Of a DNA stretch of 64,000 bases, positions 1 to 12,424 are shown piece by piece. Under the pieces are notes generated by a model, which was given only the letters and a program-made list of their open reading frames with translations, did no database searches and had not been told where the DNA came from. Position 1 is the first letter of the stretch, and every line of letters begins with the position of its first letter. The stretch is taken from assembly GCA_007570785.1 (NCBI GenBank), contig ML661885.1, forward strand, positions 38,744,033 to 38,808,032. The letters are read 5' to 3'. This DNA comes from Antilocapra americana. Taxonomy: Eukaryota; Chordata; Mammalia; Artiodactyla; Antilocapridae. Both the position numbers and the translations under genes were made by a program.

Positions 1-449
1 TTAATTGACACGCAGTAAACTACTGAAAATTTATAACTTAGTATGTTATGATGTGTGTTACAGTGAAATAACAGTATACAGTGAAATACAAAGGATACAC
101 ATGTTTATTAATTAGCCTTCTTCCCCTCTTGGAATTCCAGTATGTAAAATCGATGAAAATGGAGCAGTGGCTCTAACGCTGAGTTCTGTCCCCTTGTTGA
201 AGTCCTCCTGCCTAACGTTTTCCACCTAAGGTTATGCAGGCCAAACTTTGTGTCTGTGTTCATCGAGTACCATGATTTACCTGGTCATTGTTCTGCCAGG
301 TGGGCACTTAACGTGTACTCTGGTAGTTACCAGTTCCCTCTGCCCCGCTGCCCTCCCTCCCCACCCTTACAGTATTCTGTCTTATCAGCCTGGCTTGATC
401 GATGGTGAGTTTGTACCTTAATTTCTTGTTGTTTAAATATATTTGCTAG

Positions 450-581
450 GGAGTGACATGGAGCTGGACTTGCTGGCAGCAGCTGAAACAGAAAGTGACA
501 GTGAAAGTAACCATAGCAACCAAGACAATGCTAGTGGGCGTAGAAGTGTTGTCACTGCAGCAACTGCTGGCTCGGAAGCAG
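450..581 (+). CDS. UBR5: UBR5 coding exon A (acidic/Ser-rich linker)
   Basis: Encodes about residues 1611-1653, beginning GSDMELDLLAAAETESDSES. The segment is acidic and Ser/Asn-rich, as expected for the disordered middle of UBR5. The acceptor AG is at 448-449 and the donor gtatgt at 582. Both ends split a Gly codon (phase 1), which joins cleanly to the next exon. Confidence 0.95.
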
Positions 582-955
582 GTATGTTGCCTTCTAGCAG
601 TTTTCTTGCTTGTACTACGGTTGTGTGTGCAGAATTGGCTAAACTCTGCTCAGTGTGATATTCCCAAGGGTGGTAACCCTTTTTCCTTAAACTTTGTTTC
701 TCTAGAGATATTAGTGAAGAAGATTTTTATTTCAGTGAATCTCTTTTTATTTTTTCTGTTTCACTTTTCTGATTTTTAAATAATGGATTAATTTTAAGGT
801 TTATTGAAGAGTTCCAGAATATTTTAATGATGGGTTTTGTGAAATATTGGACATAGCCTAGCATTCTGTTTAATATATTTTCCTAAATGAGGGGTACTTT
901 AATTTTAAATATCAACAAACTCACAGTGGTTTTGGTTTAAAAATTTAAAATTTAG

Positions 956-1213
956 GCGCAAGCAGTGTTCCTGCCTTCTTTTCTGAAGATGACTCGCAAT
1001 CAAATGACTCAAGTGATTCTGATAGCAGCAGTAGTCAGAGTGATGACATTGAACAAGAGACATTTATGCTTGATGAGCCGTTGGAGAGAACCACAAATAG
1101 CTCACATGCTAATGGTGCTGCCCAAGCTCCTCGGTCCATGCAGTGGGCTGTCCGCAACACCCAGCACCAGCGGGCAGCTAGCACAGCGCCTTCTAGCACA
1201 TCCACGCCAGCAG
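956..1213 (+). CDS. UBR5: UBR5 coding exon B, followed by a GC donor
   Basis: Encodes about residues 1655-1739: a Ser/Asp run (SSDSDSSSSQSDDIEQ type) followed by a Gln/Ala/Thr-rich stretch ending STPA. The acceptor is ttag at 952-955. The 3' end is followed by gcaagt, not gt. Ending at 1213 and resuming at 1753 restores the Ala codon and the known protein, so the donor is a true GC site. Confidence 0.94.
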
Positions 1214-1363
1214 GCAAGTCTGTAAACTTGGTGTTCCTGAGAGTGCTTAAATAGGTTTAAAAATTACACATTTTTCCTCCAAAGAACAAATTAAATAATT
1301 TCATAATAGTTTTCCTTTGTTTTGCTGAGTTCAAATACAGAATTATTTATTTATTGCTTATAG

Positions 1364-1574
1364 CAGGGTTTCTCAGTCTCTGCACCATTGCTACCTTGGG
1401 CTGAATAATTAATTTATGATCACGCCCTGTAGGGTGTTTAGAAGCATCCTTGACCTGTACTCATTAGATGCCAGGAGCACTCTCTCCCCAGTTGTGACAA
1501 CCAAAAATGTCTGCAGCACTGCCCGTGTCTGCATAGGAAGGCAGTGGCAGAATTCCCCTAGTTGAGAACATTGC
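1364..1574 (+). mobile_element. MER20 (hAT-Charlie) fossil
   Basis: Matches the MER20 consensus as I know it, including tttctcag near the start, the block ccagttgtgacaaccaaaaa and gttgagaac near the end. The two ends are rough inverted copies, as in hAT elements. Non-autonomous, old, inside a UBR5 intron. Confidence 0.75.
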
Positions 1575-1752
1575 AGTATTAATAATTCTTACCTTCATCA
1601 TTCCCCTCCCCAAATTGGTGTGGCTTAAGGAAATGCTCATTTACCATATGTACTAATGTAACTGACCTTTTACTTCAAATATGTACAATGTTAGAGAAAC
1701 ACTGTTACAAGTGGCATTAATTTATTGTGGTTGTCTTTTCTTTTCCTGATAG

Positions 1753-2021
1753 CAAGTTCAGCGGGTTTGATTTATATAGACCCTTCCAACCTACGTCGGA
1801 GCGGTACCATCAGCACGAGTGCCGCCGCTGCAGCAGCTGCTTTGGAAGCTAGCAATGCCAGCAGCTACTTAACATCTGCAAGCAGTTTAGCCAGGGCATA
1901 TAGCATTGTCATCAGACAAATCTCGGACTTGATGGGCCTTATTCCTAAATATAATCACCTAGTTTACTCTCAGATTCCAGCAGCTGTGAAGTTGACTTAC
2001 CAAGATGCAGTAAATTTACAG
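1753..2021 (+). CDS. UBR5: UBR5 coding exon C
   Basis: Encodes about residues 1741-1829, from SSAGLIYIDPSNLRRSG to YQDAVNLQ. It contains a seven-Ala tract read from gcc/gca/gct codons near 1820-1840. It ends in phase 0 at the donor gtatga. Confidence 0.96.
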
Positions 2022-2193
2022 GTATGAAACCACTGAAAAATTACTCATTCAAACATATTTTTTGGCCGTCTGTTATGAGAAGTCCAGTATGATGGGAGTG
2101 AATGTTGCAAGTACTTAAATGTCTATATCATATTACTCTATCAAATTTAACTTTATCTGGGTGGTTTTAACTGTTTTAGTTTGGTCTTTGTAG

Positions 2194-2405
2194 AACTATG
2201 TAGAAGAAAAGCTTATTCCCACTTGGAACTGGATGGTCAGTATTATGGATTCTACTGAAGCTCAATTACGTTATGGTTCTGCATTAGCATCTGCTGGTGA
2301 TCCAGGACATCCCAATCACCCTCTCCATGCTTCTCAGAACTCAGCTCGAAGAGAAAGGATGACTGCACGAGAAGAGGCTAGTTTACGAACCCTTGAAGGC
2401 AGACG
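2194..2405 (+). CDS. UBR5: UBR5 coding exon D
   Basis: Encodes about residues 1830-1899 (NYVEEKLIPTWNWMVSIMDS and onward to LEGRR). The acceptor is ttgtag and the donor gtatga. The last Arg codon is split 2+1 and completed by the a at 3187. Confidence 0.96.
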
Positions 2406-2559
2406 GTATGAAATTCTTTGCCTATTTAGACAAAAACCTTCTAGCCTAGAAATTGAGAGCTTTTATATTGCCGTTATATAAGACCCCACTCTGTTGTAAA
2501 GGAGGAAACATGTATTTATGCCTTTCATTACTTCTTTTAAATTGTGTGTAATTGAAACA

Positions 2560-2760
2560 AAACAAGTTATAATCCAAGCTGTTGTTCAATTTTATGAGTT
2601 CTTTATATATTCTGGATGCAAATTCCTTATCAGATACAGGATGTGCAGAAACTATGTCGTGTTCTGTGGGTTGTCTTTTCACTTTCTTGAGGTCTTCTTT
2701 GAAGGACATACGTGTTTTAATTTGGGTCAAGTCTAGTGCTCTTCATTTTCTTTTGCTTTT
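2560..2760 (-). mobile_element. Old L1 fragment, antisense
   Basis: The stretch gagttctttatatattctgg followed by tctgtgggttgtcttttcac is the reverse complement of a widespread L1 ORF2 region. Diverged; inside the UBR5 intron 2406-3186. Confidence 0.65.
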
Positions 2761-2774
2761 GGTGTCATTTTATG

Positions 2775-2949
2775 CAGTGGTTCTCAAAGTGTGGTTCCCA
2801 GAAGAGCAGTATCAGGATCACCTAAGAGCTTGTTAGAAATACAAATTTTGGGTCCCACCCCATTCTTCTGACACTATAGGGCTGGGTCCAGAAAGTTGTT
2901 TTCACAACCTTTCCAAGTGATTTTGGTGGACACAAGTTTAAAACCATTG
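2775..2949 (+). mobile_element. MER5A (hAT-Charlie) fossil
   Basis: Starts cagtggttctcaaagtg and ends aaaaccattg, imperfect inverted ends typical of MER5A. The interior has cttgttagaaatacaaattt and gggtcccacccc, as in the consensus. Confidence 0.8.
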
Positions 2950-3186
2950 TCTCTAGGGAAGGAGTACCTTCTGCCAATCCAAAGGACATGGGAATTTCTT
3001 TCCTTTATAATGTACAGTACTGTAAATACTCAGTGATTCTATTTCTAAAGCTGAGTCCAGGCTTAATTAGCTTTTGTTTATGGATAGTCTCAGTTCCTAA
3101 TTTTGCATGTTTATAACAGTGGTAAATTTCACATTTGTGTTCTTTTTGTAAACATTTCCTTTTTTTTTTTTTTTTTATCCCTGTAG

Positions 3187-3417
3187 ACGTGCCACATTGC
3201 TTAGTGCCCGTCAGGGAATGATGTCTGCTCGAGGCGATTTCCTCAATTACGCTCTGTCTTTAATGAGGTCTCATAATGACGAGCATTCCGATGTTCTTCC
3301 AGTTTTGGATGTTTGCTCACTGAAGCATGTGGCATATGTTTTTCAAGCACTTATATATTGGATTAAAGCGATGAATCAGCAGACAACATTGGATACACCT
3401 CAACTGGAACGCAAAAG
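3187..3417 (+). CDS. UBR5: UBR5 coding exon E
   Basis: Encodes about residues 1901-1976, from [20 protein letters not shown] to QLERK, a mainly helical segment. A long T tract (about 3160-3177) precedes the acceptor ctgtag. The donor is gtattc. Confidence 0.96.
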
Positions 3418-3896
3418 GTATTCATACATGCCGTGAAATTGATATAAGAAATATTTGATCAGTGTGATCTTTGTTAGTACACAGTCTGATTTTTGGCATA
3501 GGGAGAAATAGTACAGGAATATTTCATGTGGGCAGGTTGGCTTGAATCCATCCAGCCTTTCTCTATAGCCACTCCTCACTTAAATTATGAAACCTAAGAA
3601 TCCAGTTAGGCTTTATGTTTGAGATAGTTTGTCCTGATTTGTTTATCATGTTTCTGAGTTTGTGTAAGGGCTCACTATTTCTTGATGCGATTAGCCTTTT
3701 GCTTCTTCTGAGCCTATTTTGTAATTGTAGTACATTTGGCTGAACAGTCTTCCATCCCTAGAATCTGAAACTTTTATCACACTAATCAAAATTGGTCAGG
3801 TACTAAACTAACCTCATCAGTATTTTTGTATGACCTTTACCCCTGTTCATATAGCATGAAATACTTCATGTAAAATGACTCACTTGTCTTTTTAAG

Positions 3897-3970
3897 GACA
3901 CGAGAACTCTTGGAACTTGGTATTGATAATGAAGATTCAGAACATGAAAATGATGATGACACCAATCAAA
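3897..3970 (+). CDS. UBR5: UBR5 coding exon F (short acidic exon)
   Basis: This 74-nt exon encodes about residues 1978-2001: TRELLELGIDNEDSEHENDD followed by DTNQ. The donor is gttagt, a weaker but acceptable site. The final Ser codon is split 1+2 with the next exon. Confidence 0.95.
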
Positions 3971-5116
3971 GTTAGTGTACAGAAAATCTGCTAACCTACT
4001 TCAAGAAATGGCTGCCTCAGTATTTCCCCTTCAAGCTTTTTAACTTCATTATTTTCTGTCTGGGTGGGAATTTCTCTTTTCTTCTCTATGTCCTGTTTCT
4101 TGCATTTTTCTGTCCATTTTTCCTTATACATTCTTGTATTAATTACTTCATAAATAAGAATTAATGAACTTCTTAATAATTGATATTTTTTCTGTTTTTA
4201 TGTTTACTTTTACATGTGTTGGTAATACACTTAAATAGAATTTTAGCAGAACTTTTGTTAATATTGGTGCAAAATAGAGTGTGTCAAGAAAATGGAACTC
4301 ACACATTTCATTGGAACCTAACAGTTAATGCAGTTAAAGGAGAGAAAATATTCCAAATTCAAGAAATTTTGGGACCTTCTACATGCTCATAGTTTTCTGA
4401 TATTATTTCAAGTAGAATTAAAATACTTTTCTAATGGGGCCCACTTACCTGTTATTTAATATCATCTAGTACTTTATTACTTTATTCAGCCCTGGGAAAA
4501 ACAACTTTCCTTTACTTTCTACTTTTTGAGAACCCAGCCATAGCTCACTGCTATTTTCACAGCATACTGTAAGCACTGACAAAAGTTTTATTCTTTTAAT
4601 GGGAGTTGGTGTTGGTGGGCTGATTTCTTGTTGGGTTACTTGAGTTGCCCAGACATTTCTCTGTTTATCTGCTTATAGAAGAAGTAGAACTTACAAGTAA
4701 GCAAATGCTTAAATTTTAGCTCCTTATTTTCTCCTCCTTTGAGTCATTAGTGTGCCAGGTCCTGAATATACTCAGGAAATTGGCTATATTCAGGTCTGAA
4801 TCTCCAGGGAGATAAGAGGTAGATGTGGCTAGTGTCCACCCAGTGCAAAATGGAACGGTATTTGTTACTGCTAATATTTTTTGCAAGTTTTTATTATATT
4901 GAAATACACATAAATTTTATCATTGTAACCATTTAAAACCAGTATTTTGAATTACCACTTTAGAATACTGACACAATTTTAGACTGTTGTTTTTGAGTGA
5001 CATTAAAATTTTATCAAGAGATAATAGGATTTTTGGATTGAGCAGATGAAGATTCTTTTACCCTTCCCCAGTAGTTAATTTTCTAAAAAAAACGCATTTT
5101 ATCTCTTCGTGTTTAG

Positions 5117-5289
5117 GTGCTACTTTGAATGACAAGGATGATGAATCTCTTCCTGCAGAAACTGGCCAAAGCCATCCATTTTTCCGACGCTCAGACTCCA
5201 TGACGTTCCTTGGGTGTATACCCCCAAATCCCTTTGAAGTGCCTCTGGCTGAAGCCATCCCCTTGGCTGATCAGCCACATCTGTTGCAG
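5117..5289 (+). CDS. UBR5: UBR5 coding exon G
   Basis: Encodes about residues 2003-2059, including FFRRSDSMTFLGCIPPNPFE and ending DQPHLLQ. The following intron is only 90 bp (5290-5379). Confidence 0.96.
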
Positions 5290-5379
5290 GTGATTTAAAT
5301 GAACTAACCTTAAGGTTTCTTTTCAGTTGAACTTATTTAAGTGTTCAGTGTAACTGTAGTATTTTTGTTAAAATTCCAG

Positions 5380-5493
5380 CCAAATGCTAGAAAGGAGGAT
5401 CTTTTTGGCCGCCCAAGTCAGGGTCTTTATTCTTCATCTGCCAGCAGTGGGAAATGCTTGATGGAGGTTACGGTGGATAGAAACTGCCTTGAG
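5380..5493 (+). CDS. UBR5: UBR5 coding exon H
   Basis: Encodes about residues 2060-2097 (PNARKEDLFGRPSQGLYSSS and onward to DRNCLE). The exon is in phase 0 at both ends. The donor is the strong site gtaaga. Confidence 0.96.
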
Positions 5494-5844
5494 GTAAGAT
5501 AGTAAAAATCATTGCAACATGCTGCTTATAAGCTGAACACTTATCCAGGCATTCAGTTTTTTGGAAATGCGTTAATTCAGAATATTGTATTTACCCAAAT
5601 AATAGAAGTATCAGAAATTCTTTCCTTATGAATTCAATAGTATCCTTAGTCTACTTTGAGACTTGCTGAGTGTCCGGCTAAAATGCACCTGTAAAATGGT
5701 AGTTTCATTATGTGCTTCGCCTGTTTCAGAGTTGATTGTTGTAATGCTACTGAATATTTAAATTTTTGCACATATGAGCATGTATATTGACTTGTAACTT
5801 TTCTTTTTGAATTTAGAATGGGAATAAATAAATAATATTAATAA

Positions 5845-6060
5845 TGATACCTAATATTTGTTGAAAAATTCTATCTCCTGGGCACTGTCTCAATTAATCT
5901 TTATAACCATGTTGGGTAGAAAACATTATTATCCTGATTTTATGAGTAAAATAGAAAGGTTACAAGAATTTCATGTGGGGATGTCTATTGTTATACAATA
6001 AGCGAAGTGACAGATCTAGATTTTGAGCCTGAAATTACACTGTCCTGTTTCTCCAGTGAA
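5845..6060 (-). mobile_element. MIR SINE fragment, antisense
   Basis: Contains ttaatctttataaccatg and a following attattatcctgattttatg, the reverse complement of the MIR 3' half. Highly diverged. Confidence 0.5.
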
Positions 6061-6419
6061 AAAGTAATAACATATTTAGGAGCAGGCATATAGAAGAATG
6101 CCTGCTCCATACACTTGAATGGAATTTTCTTCATTGTGTAAGTGACAAGGGAGTATTTGATGTACATAAGACACTTAAGTAACCATAAATATTATAAAGA
6201 TGCCTTTTAAAGTTCTCTAAGTCTGCTGTCGTAAATGCGTGGAATTGGTGCTCAGCTGTGGGAATCCGACAAGAAATAGGTTGCATCTTCCTAATTAGAA
6301 ATACCAGAAAGGGATTACTGAACTTCCATGTGATTTTTGTTGAATATTAGTAAGTTGAAAAGGAAATTATAGTCAATTTATTCTTAATATATCTAACATT
6401 TAAATGTAAAAATTCATAG

Positions 6420-6640
6420 GTTCTTCCAACTAAAATGTCTTACGCTGCCAATTTGAAAAATGTAATGAACATGCAAAATCGTCAGAAAAAGGAAGGAGAA
6501 GAACAGGACGTGGTGCCAGAGGAAGCTGAGGGTTCAAAGCCAGGCCCGTCTGCTCATGACCTCGCGGCACAGCTGAAAAGCAGCTTGCTGGCAGAGATAG
6601 GCCTGACTGAAAGTGAAGGGCCGCCGCTTACGTCTTTCAG
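6420..6640 (+). CDS. UBR5: UBR5 coding exon I
   Basis: Encodes about residues 2098-2170, VLPTKMSYAANLKNVMNMQN through LTSF. A short stretch after KKEGEEQ (DVVPEEAEG here) differs from the human residues as I remember them; this looks like ordinary divergence in a disordered loop. The donor is gtattt. Confidence 0.95.
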
Positions 6641-8072
6641 GTATTTGTTAAGTGAAGGTAGTTTTTCGGTGCTATTCCTCTATGGCTACTGTAACTTTTG
6701 TAAGAATTTTTATTTAGGAAATTTATAATCTGTGTATTTCATTTGTATATAAATAATAGGATGAAATGTTATTATTTATGTTTTCCTAGTTTATATTCAG
6801 ATATTTAAAATATTAAGAGTTTTCTGGATTTTTGGGTTGTGACTGTTTTGTCACTAATTGGCCTTCTGATTTTCTCTGTTTATTAAAGAAATTCTGACTC
6901 TGCTTTTAATGTTCAGTGCTAAGTTAAAGTATATATCCACGTCAAATTGCTAGTTAAACACTCATTAGCAGGAGCTCAGATGTGGTGGTTGAGGGGAGAG
7001 GATGGCATGTGAAAAAAGGAGTTTCCAGATTTGTGACCTACAGATTTGCTTGGTTTCACTCCTTTGCCAAGTTCACATTTAGTAATTCTCTTGCAAGAGG
7101 TAGGTTCTTGGCTTTCCCAGTAAAAATTTGCCCTAGTATGTAGTGTGGCTCGGTATGGCTCATCACCTGATGATCTGTTTAGTAGCTGTTTTATGCTCTT
7201 TGGTTTTTTGGTTATGTACTGTCAGATTTCCTTTTTTTTTTTTATTTGCTTAGGAGGAGTTAAGCTAATTTAGGAAACTGTACATCATATCTACAAAGTC
7301 TAGCAATCTACAAACATAAAAAACAAGAATTGTGGCCTGAGATGGCCCCAGCTTCCTAGAGACAGTATGATTTGGACTGAATGGTTAGAAAGTGTAGAAG
7401 CAGATAGACTGGAGGAGAGAAGAATTAGAGGTAAAGAGAGAAGCTATTATTCATTCTAGCTAGTGGTGAAAAGGGGACTGAAATAGAATATTATCTTTGG
7501 GGATGAAAAGAAAACCATGAGTAAGAAAAGAAACTCATGAAGGGCTTGATCACTCTGGAGGAACCGAGAGAAGAATAAAATTTGTTGAAGTCTGTGCAAC
7601 AGGAAAATAGGCAGTACTTTTGAAGAAAATTAGGAGGCAGTGTCATTGTAGTGAAGAGGTCATGCTCCGTTTTACTAATTTTGAGCATGAGTTAAGTGTG
7701 ATTGAGGAGGATATATTTCACACAATGAAATTCTGGTCTATTGTGAAAGTTTGAACTAAAGAGGGGTCTGGGAATCACATAGTGGAGGTGTACACTGGAC
7801 TTTAAGGCTAGGAGGTAAAATTTAAAGATGAAGATAGGAGGCAGCCTGGGGATGTATCCTTACATAAAGGACAGAAGGAATGATAGAGTAAAAGTGAGAA
7901 GTTCTGCAAGGAACAAGTAGTTACAGGAAAATTCTCCATTAGACAGGATGTGGTTTTAAATTAAGATCTCGGAATATTAAAAGACCAATTAAGTTACTGT
8001 TATTGACCAAAAACCAGGAAATTTTTAAGAGTTGGCTAAATTGCTCCTCCTCTCCCCTTAAATTTCTCACAG

Positions 8073-8193
8073 GCCGCAGTGTAGCTTCATGGGAATGGTA
8101 ATTTCCCATGATATGCTGCTAGGACGTTGGCGCCTTTCTTTAGAACTGTTTGGCCGGGTGTTCATGGAAGATGTTGGAGCAGAACCTGGATCG
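8073..8193 (+). CDS. UBR5: UBR5 coding exon J
   Basis: Encodes about residues 2172-2211: [20 protein letters not shown] to EDVGAEPGS. It is separated from the next exon by a 131-bp intron. Confidence 0.96.
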
Positions 8194-8324
8194 GTATGTA
8201 TTTTGAGCACTTTACATTCTATTCTGCCTGATAAGTACATATTCAGAGAATAGTTCTGTCATGCATTTATGGGTTTTTTTTTGTTTTTTTCATTTTGTGT
8301 TTTTCTTTTCTTTTCTTTTTAAAG

Positions 8325-8423
8325 ATCCTAACTGAATTGGGTGGTTTTGAGGTGAAAGAATCAAAATTCCGTAGAGAAATGGAGAAACTGAGAAATCAGC
8401 AGTCAAGAGATTTATCACTAGAG
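8325..8423 (+). CDS. UBR5: UBR5 coding exon K
   Basis: Encodes about residues 2212-2244, ILTELGGFEVKESKFRREME to RDLSLE. The acceptor follows a long T/C tract. The exon is in phase 0 at both ends. Confidence 0.96.
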
Positions 8424-9559
8424 GTAAAGGTATTTAGAGTTTCTTTTACTAAACATATAGTATGCCATTTACATAAAGTTTGAAAACAAAAATAGTAGAT
8501 ACATACTACGTAATTAAAAATTTAAAGAAAATGAATGGTAGTTACCGAATTTAGAGTAGTGGGTATCTCTGACAGTTGGTTTCCCATTATCTTGTAATGA
8601 TGAACAGGAGGGTTGTTCTAAGTATAACTGTGTATCATTGTGAGTACACATCAACATCACTCCTGTTGATGTGCTTCATTTCATTGATTCTCAGATAGTG
8701 TTTTCTTTATCTGAGAAAATGAAACTCTCACTTTAGCGAGAGTCCATCCAGTCTTTGATAACTTCCCTACCATTTGGTGTGTCTTATTTTCTGTTATTTT
8801 CTGTCAGTCTTTAAATCAGCCATTTCTTCAAGAAGCCCTGGTTCCTTTTAACAGGAAATTGTATTTGAGATTATAATCTGGACTTAGTCGTTTATTGCCT
8901 GTAGGGTTGGTCATTGTTTCCAGTCCTTTTAGTGGATAGAACAAGGAAATGCTTCTTTAAAAAAAATAAGAAAATTATACCATGTGTTCACACTGATACT
9001 CCCATTTCATATTCAGCATTTAGAAATACAAGTTTTGTTTTCACCCTTTAGTCTTTGCTTCCTTTCTTCTGAACTGAATAATATCCAACTCCCCAGCAGC
9101 ATCACTAAAATTAATTATTTGCTTTTATCCTACAGCATGCCTATAGCAGTCTTAGAATCATAATGTCAACACTCCTACTAACAAAACGATTATTGAAAAT
9201 AGAGTTAAGATTTTCTTGCAGTTTTTGTTCTTAGAGCATTTCCAGCTGGAGATTTGCAGTCAAATTACATTGTTTTAAAGTCACTTGAGATAATTTCTTT
9301 TGTGTGGTTTTGGTACCTGCCATCTTATCTCCATACAGTTAAGGCCTTTTGGTTCATTTTGCTTTCATTTTTTAGGGATTGCTCTCCTTTTTTTTTTTAT
9401 TTTGTTTTGTTTCATAATGTAAAGTATCTACAGTTGCAAGGTGAACTCTGTAGAAGTTTATGTTCAGAGAAATATAGCTTACATTCCTATCTCTTTACTT
9501 TGGGTTCCGCCTGCCCCCTTTTGGTATTTTTTTGTGTGTTTTTTGATCCGCACCCCCCC

Positions 9560-10410
9560 CCCCGCCAGCTTATTTCCTTCCCACCTTCAAAAAATATAAT
9601 CATGTATATGTGTTCATCTCTGTCCCTCACTCCCTACCCTGAGCATTGCACCCCAAGTAAAATGTTACACATTTTACTCCATCTTGATTTTTCCAGTTAA
9701 CAGTATATCCTAGAGAGAAAACTGTGTCTACAGAGAGAGAACTGTTCTATTCAGCTCTCTGTTTTCTAACTACCTAGTAGTCTCAGTACCATGTTTTATG
9801 GCTTTATCAGTTTTTTTCCAACCAGTGTCCTGTTGATAGACATTTGGGTTTGTCTCCAGTCTTTGCTGTTAAAGTAGTGGTGTGATGAATTGCTTTATGT
9901 ATGTTTCTCTGTTTGGCTAGCATGTCTTTGAGACAGAATCCTAGATATGGGTTAGAGGGCATGTGTATATATAATTTTGTCAAATATTGGCAAATAATCC
10001 TACATAATGTCCATATTTTTGCACTTTCTGCATCAATACAAGAGTGCCTGATTCTCCAGAATCTTGCCAGCAGTTTGTTGTCAGATCTTTAGATTTTTGC
10101 CAATCTGATAGGCAATATAATTTTAATTTGTATTTCTTTTATTATGAGCAAAGTTAAACATTGTTTCATAGATTTCATGTACCGTGGCAGCTTCTTTTTC
10201 TGGGAACTATTATGTATGTTGACATATTTTGCCCATTTTTCCTATTTTTTTTTCCTCATTTTTTTTTAGAAGCGCTGAAGATATATACACACTGTTCATG
10301 AATCTTTGTTGGTGGTAGAAGGTGCAAATATTTCTCCCAGTTTGTCATTTTTCTTTTACTTTGCTATAGTATTCTGTCACCAAAGGAATATCCTATCTTT
10401 TTTTTTTTTT
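9560..10410 (-). mobile_element. Old L1 3' region, antisense
   Basis: Diverged match to the reverse complement of mammalian L1M 3' ends: cattgttt-type stretches, a gagtgcctgattctcc block, then tgccaatctgataggca. Occupies much of the UBR5 intron 8424-10738. No coding potential remains. Confidence 0.55.
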
Positions 10411-10738
10411 TAAGGATTTGCTATTAAAAAAATTTCACACTTTGTTCTATTTGCAATTTATCCTGCTGTATCCCCAAACTGGATGAATTGCTGTGTTCTG
10501 GTAGATCTTTTAAGAAAATGTTATAATTGAGTTAAATTCCATTATCCTGACTTAATGTAAGATATCCTCCTATGATTTAGAGTCCTGTTTGGAATGTATA
10601 AGCTTTTGAGAACCCATATACTTCATAGCTGTTTCAGCTGTCAAGGAAAAGCAAAAATTAGATTTTCAGATTTTACCTAGAAAAGTTTCAGGGTGGTTTC
10701 CAACACTGAAGTCACTGCTTTTCGCTGCGTTCCAATAG

Positions 10739-10982
10739 GTGGATCGGGATAGAGATCTCCTCATTCAGCAGACCATGAGGCAGCTCAACAATCACTTTGG
10801 TCGCAGATGTGCTACCACACCTATGGCTGTGCACAGAGTCAAAGTGACCTTTAAGGACGAACCAGGAGAGGGCAGTGGTGTGGCACGAAGCTTCTATACA
10901 GCCATTGCACAAGCGTTTTTGTCAAATGAAAAACTGCCAAATTTAGATTGTATTCAAAATGCCAACAAAGGCACTCACACAA
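10739..10982 (+). CDS. UBR5: UBR5 coding exon L (HECT N-lobe-like motif)
   Basis: Encodes about residues 2245-2325. The stretch VKVTFKDEPGEGSGVARSFY resembles the opening strand and loop of HECT N-lobes (F.gE.G...G..rEF), although it precedes the MLLE domain. LPNLD here reads LPNLE in human as I recall it. The donor is gtaagt. Confidence 0.96.
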
Positions 10983-12312
10983 GTAAGTACTCTGGAGGTA
11001 ACAAGCTCATACAAGCTCTTTCCTTGTTTGATTGAAACAGTGAGGATCATGGTTATATGTGTGTGTAGTTGGAGAACTGTGTACTTGTATACTGTTTTAT
11101 TCTAGATCAGTTGCTCAACCTTGTTTAAACTGCTCTAATCGACAGTTTACCCGTTGGCTCTTTTACTGCCACATTCATTGTCATAAATGGTTATGATTGT
11201 ACAATTGAGTTTTCCATCTCAATTTTAATGTTTGGGAAATGGGAGATTTAAGGTAATATAAAAATTCAAAGAGCAAACTGCAGGATTTCCCAATTAGTAC
11301 AGATACTTAGAAGAAAATGCTCTTATCTAAAACAGTGCTTTTTAAAGTATGGTTTGCAGAGTTTCTACCAGTCTCCAGTGAGGTGGATTTTGCGACCAAG
11401 GGTAAATTGGCTGTGTCACTAACTTCACTGTTTAACAAGACTTTGTTTTTTGGTAATAAGGTTTTCTGTGTTAACATCCTGGTGCAAGTTCTACCTCCTC
11501 AATGATCACCACTTTGGGGTTAGGATTCTCACCTGATTTTCAAGATTATGATAGTGTGTTTTAAAATGTGAAAACTACAGAAGGTTGAAACTCAGGATTA
11601 ATGTAAGGAAATAGTCAGTCTTGTAGGTGAATGGATACACTAATTGAGGGAGAAGGAGTTAACTAACAGAATCCTGTGTTTTATTAATACCTAGGCTATA
11701 GCTATATCTTACTGTGGTTCTGTAAACTGCATCATAGAAGCTGAATGAGCTCTGGAAAGAATTGAGGATGAAAGGATGGGGGGCGTACCCCAGCCTTTCA
11801 TTGTTAGTTTAACCATTTGAGTTTCTATAGTCGTACAGTTTTTTAAAAAATTGTAAAATGTAAATGAGGAAACCTAGAAAGTCGTGACACTTCAGAAATA
11901 ATTTTTCTGCACAGTCGTTAGGAAACCATGCCCTGGTTTATGCTTAAGGTTTTAAAAAGAGTAATAGCTGAGTGTCTTTAATGCTTTTAATGCCAAAAAC
12001 TAAGAATAAAGAAGATACTCAAAATATATAAGAAATCTCAGCATTGTTTATGTTGAAACTAACACAGTCCTGGTTGCTACATTTTATTCCGCAGTTCTGA
12101 CATGACAAGGAGATAAGTTCATTCTACCGAATCCCTCCCAACACTCAAAACCATAGGGAGAGTAACAGAAAGGCACTAACATGGATGCTGAGGCAAATGG
12201 TTCAGTTGTCCTGGTCTTACTGTGTTTGTCTCATTTCCTCACATTGACTTTTAACATTTAAAGTAGTTGCATTTACATTCATCTAAACAAAGTGAATTTC
12301 TCTTTTTTCCAG

Positions 12313-12424
12313 GTTTAATGCAGAGATTAAGGAACAGAGGAGAGAGGGATCGGGAAAGAGAAAGAGAAAGGGAAATGAGGAGGAGTAGCGGCTTGCGAGC
12401 GGGTTCTCGGAGAGACCGGGATAG
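12313..12424 (+). CDS. UBR5: UBR5 coding exon M (Arg/Glu-rich)
   Basis: Encodes about residues 2327-2362: LMQRLRNRGERDREREREREM followed by RRSSGLRAGSRRDRD. The highly charged RE/RD repeat comes from purine-rich gag/aga codons and is probably a disordered basic linker. Confidence 0.95.

Noticed and set aside
143..229. Open stretch after an ag (139-140) in the first 450 bp, as a possible UBR5 exon
   Set aside because: It has no usable GT donor before its stop and does not give the phase needed to join the Gly codon at 450; I do not recognise the residues as UBR5.
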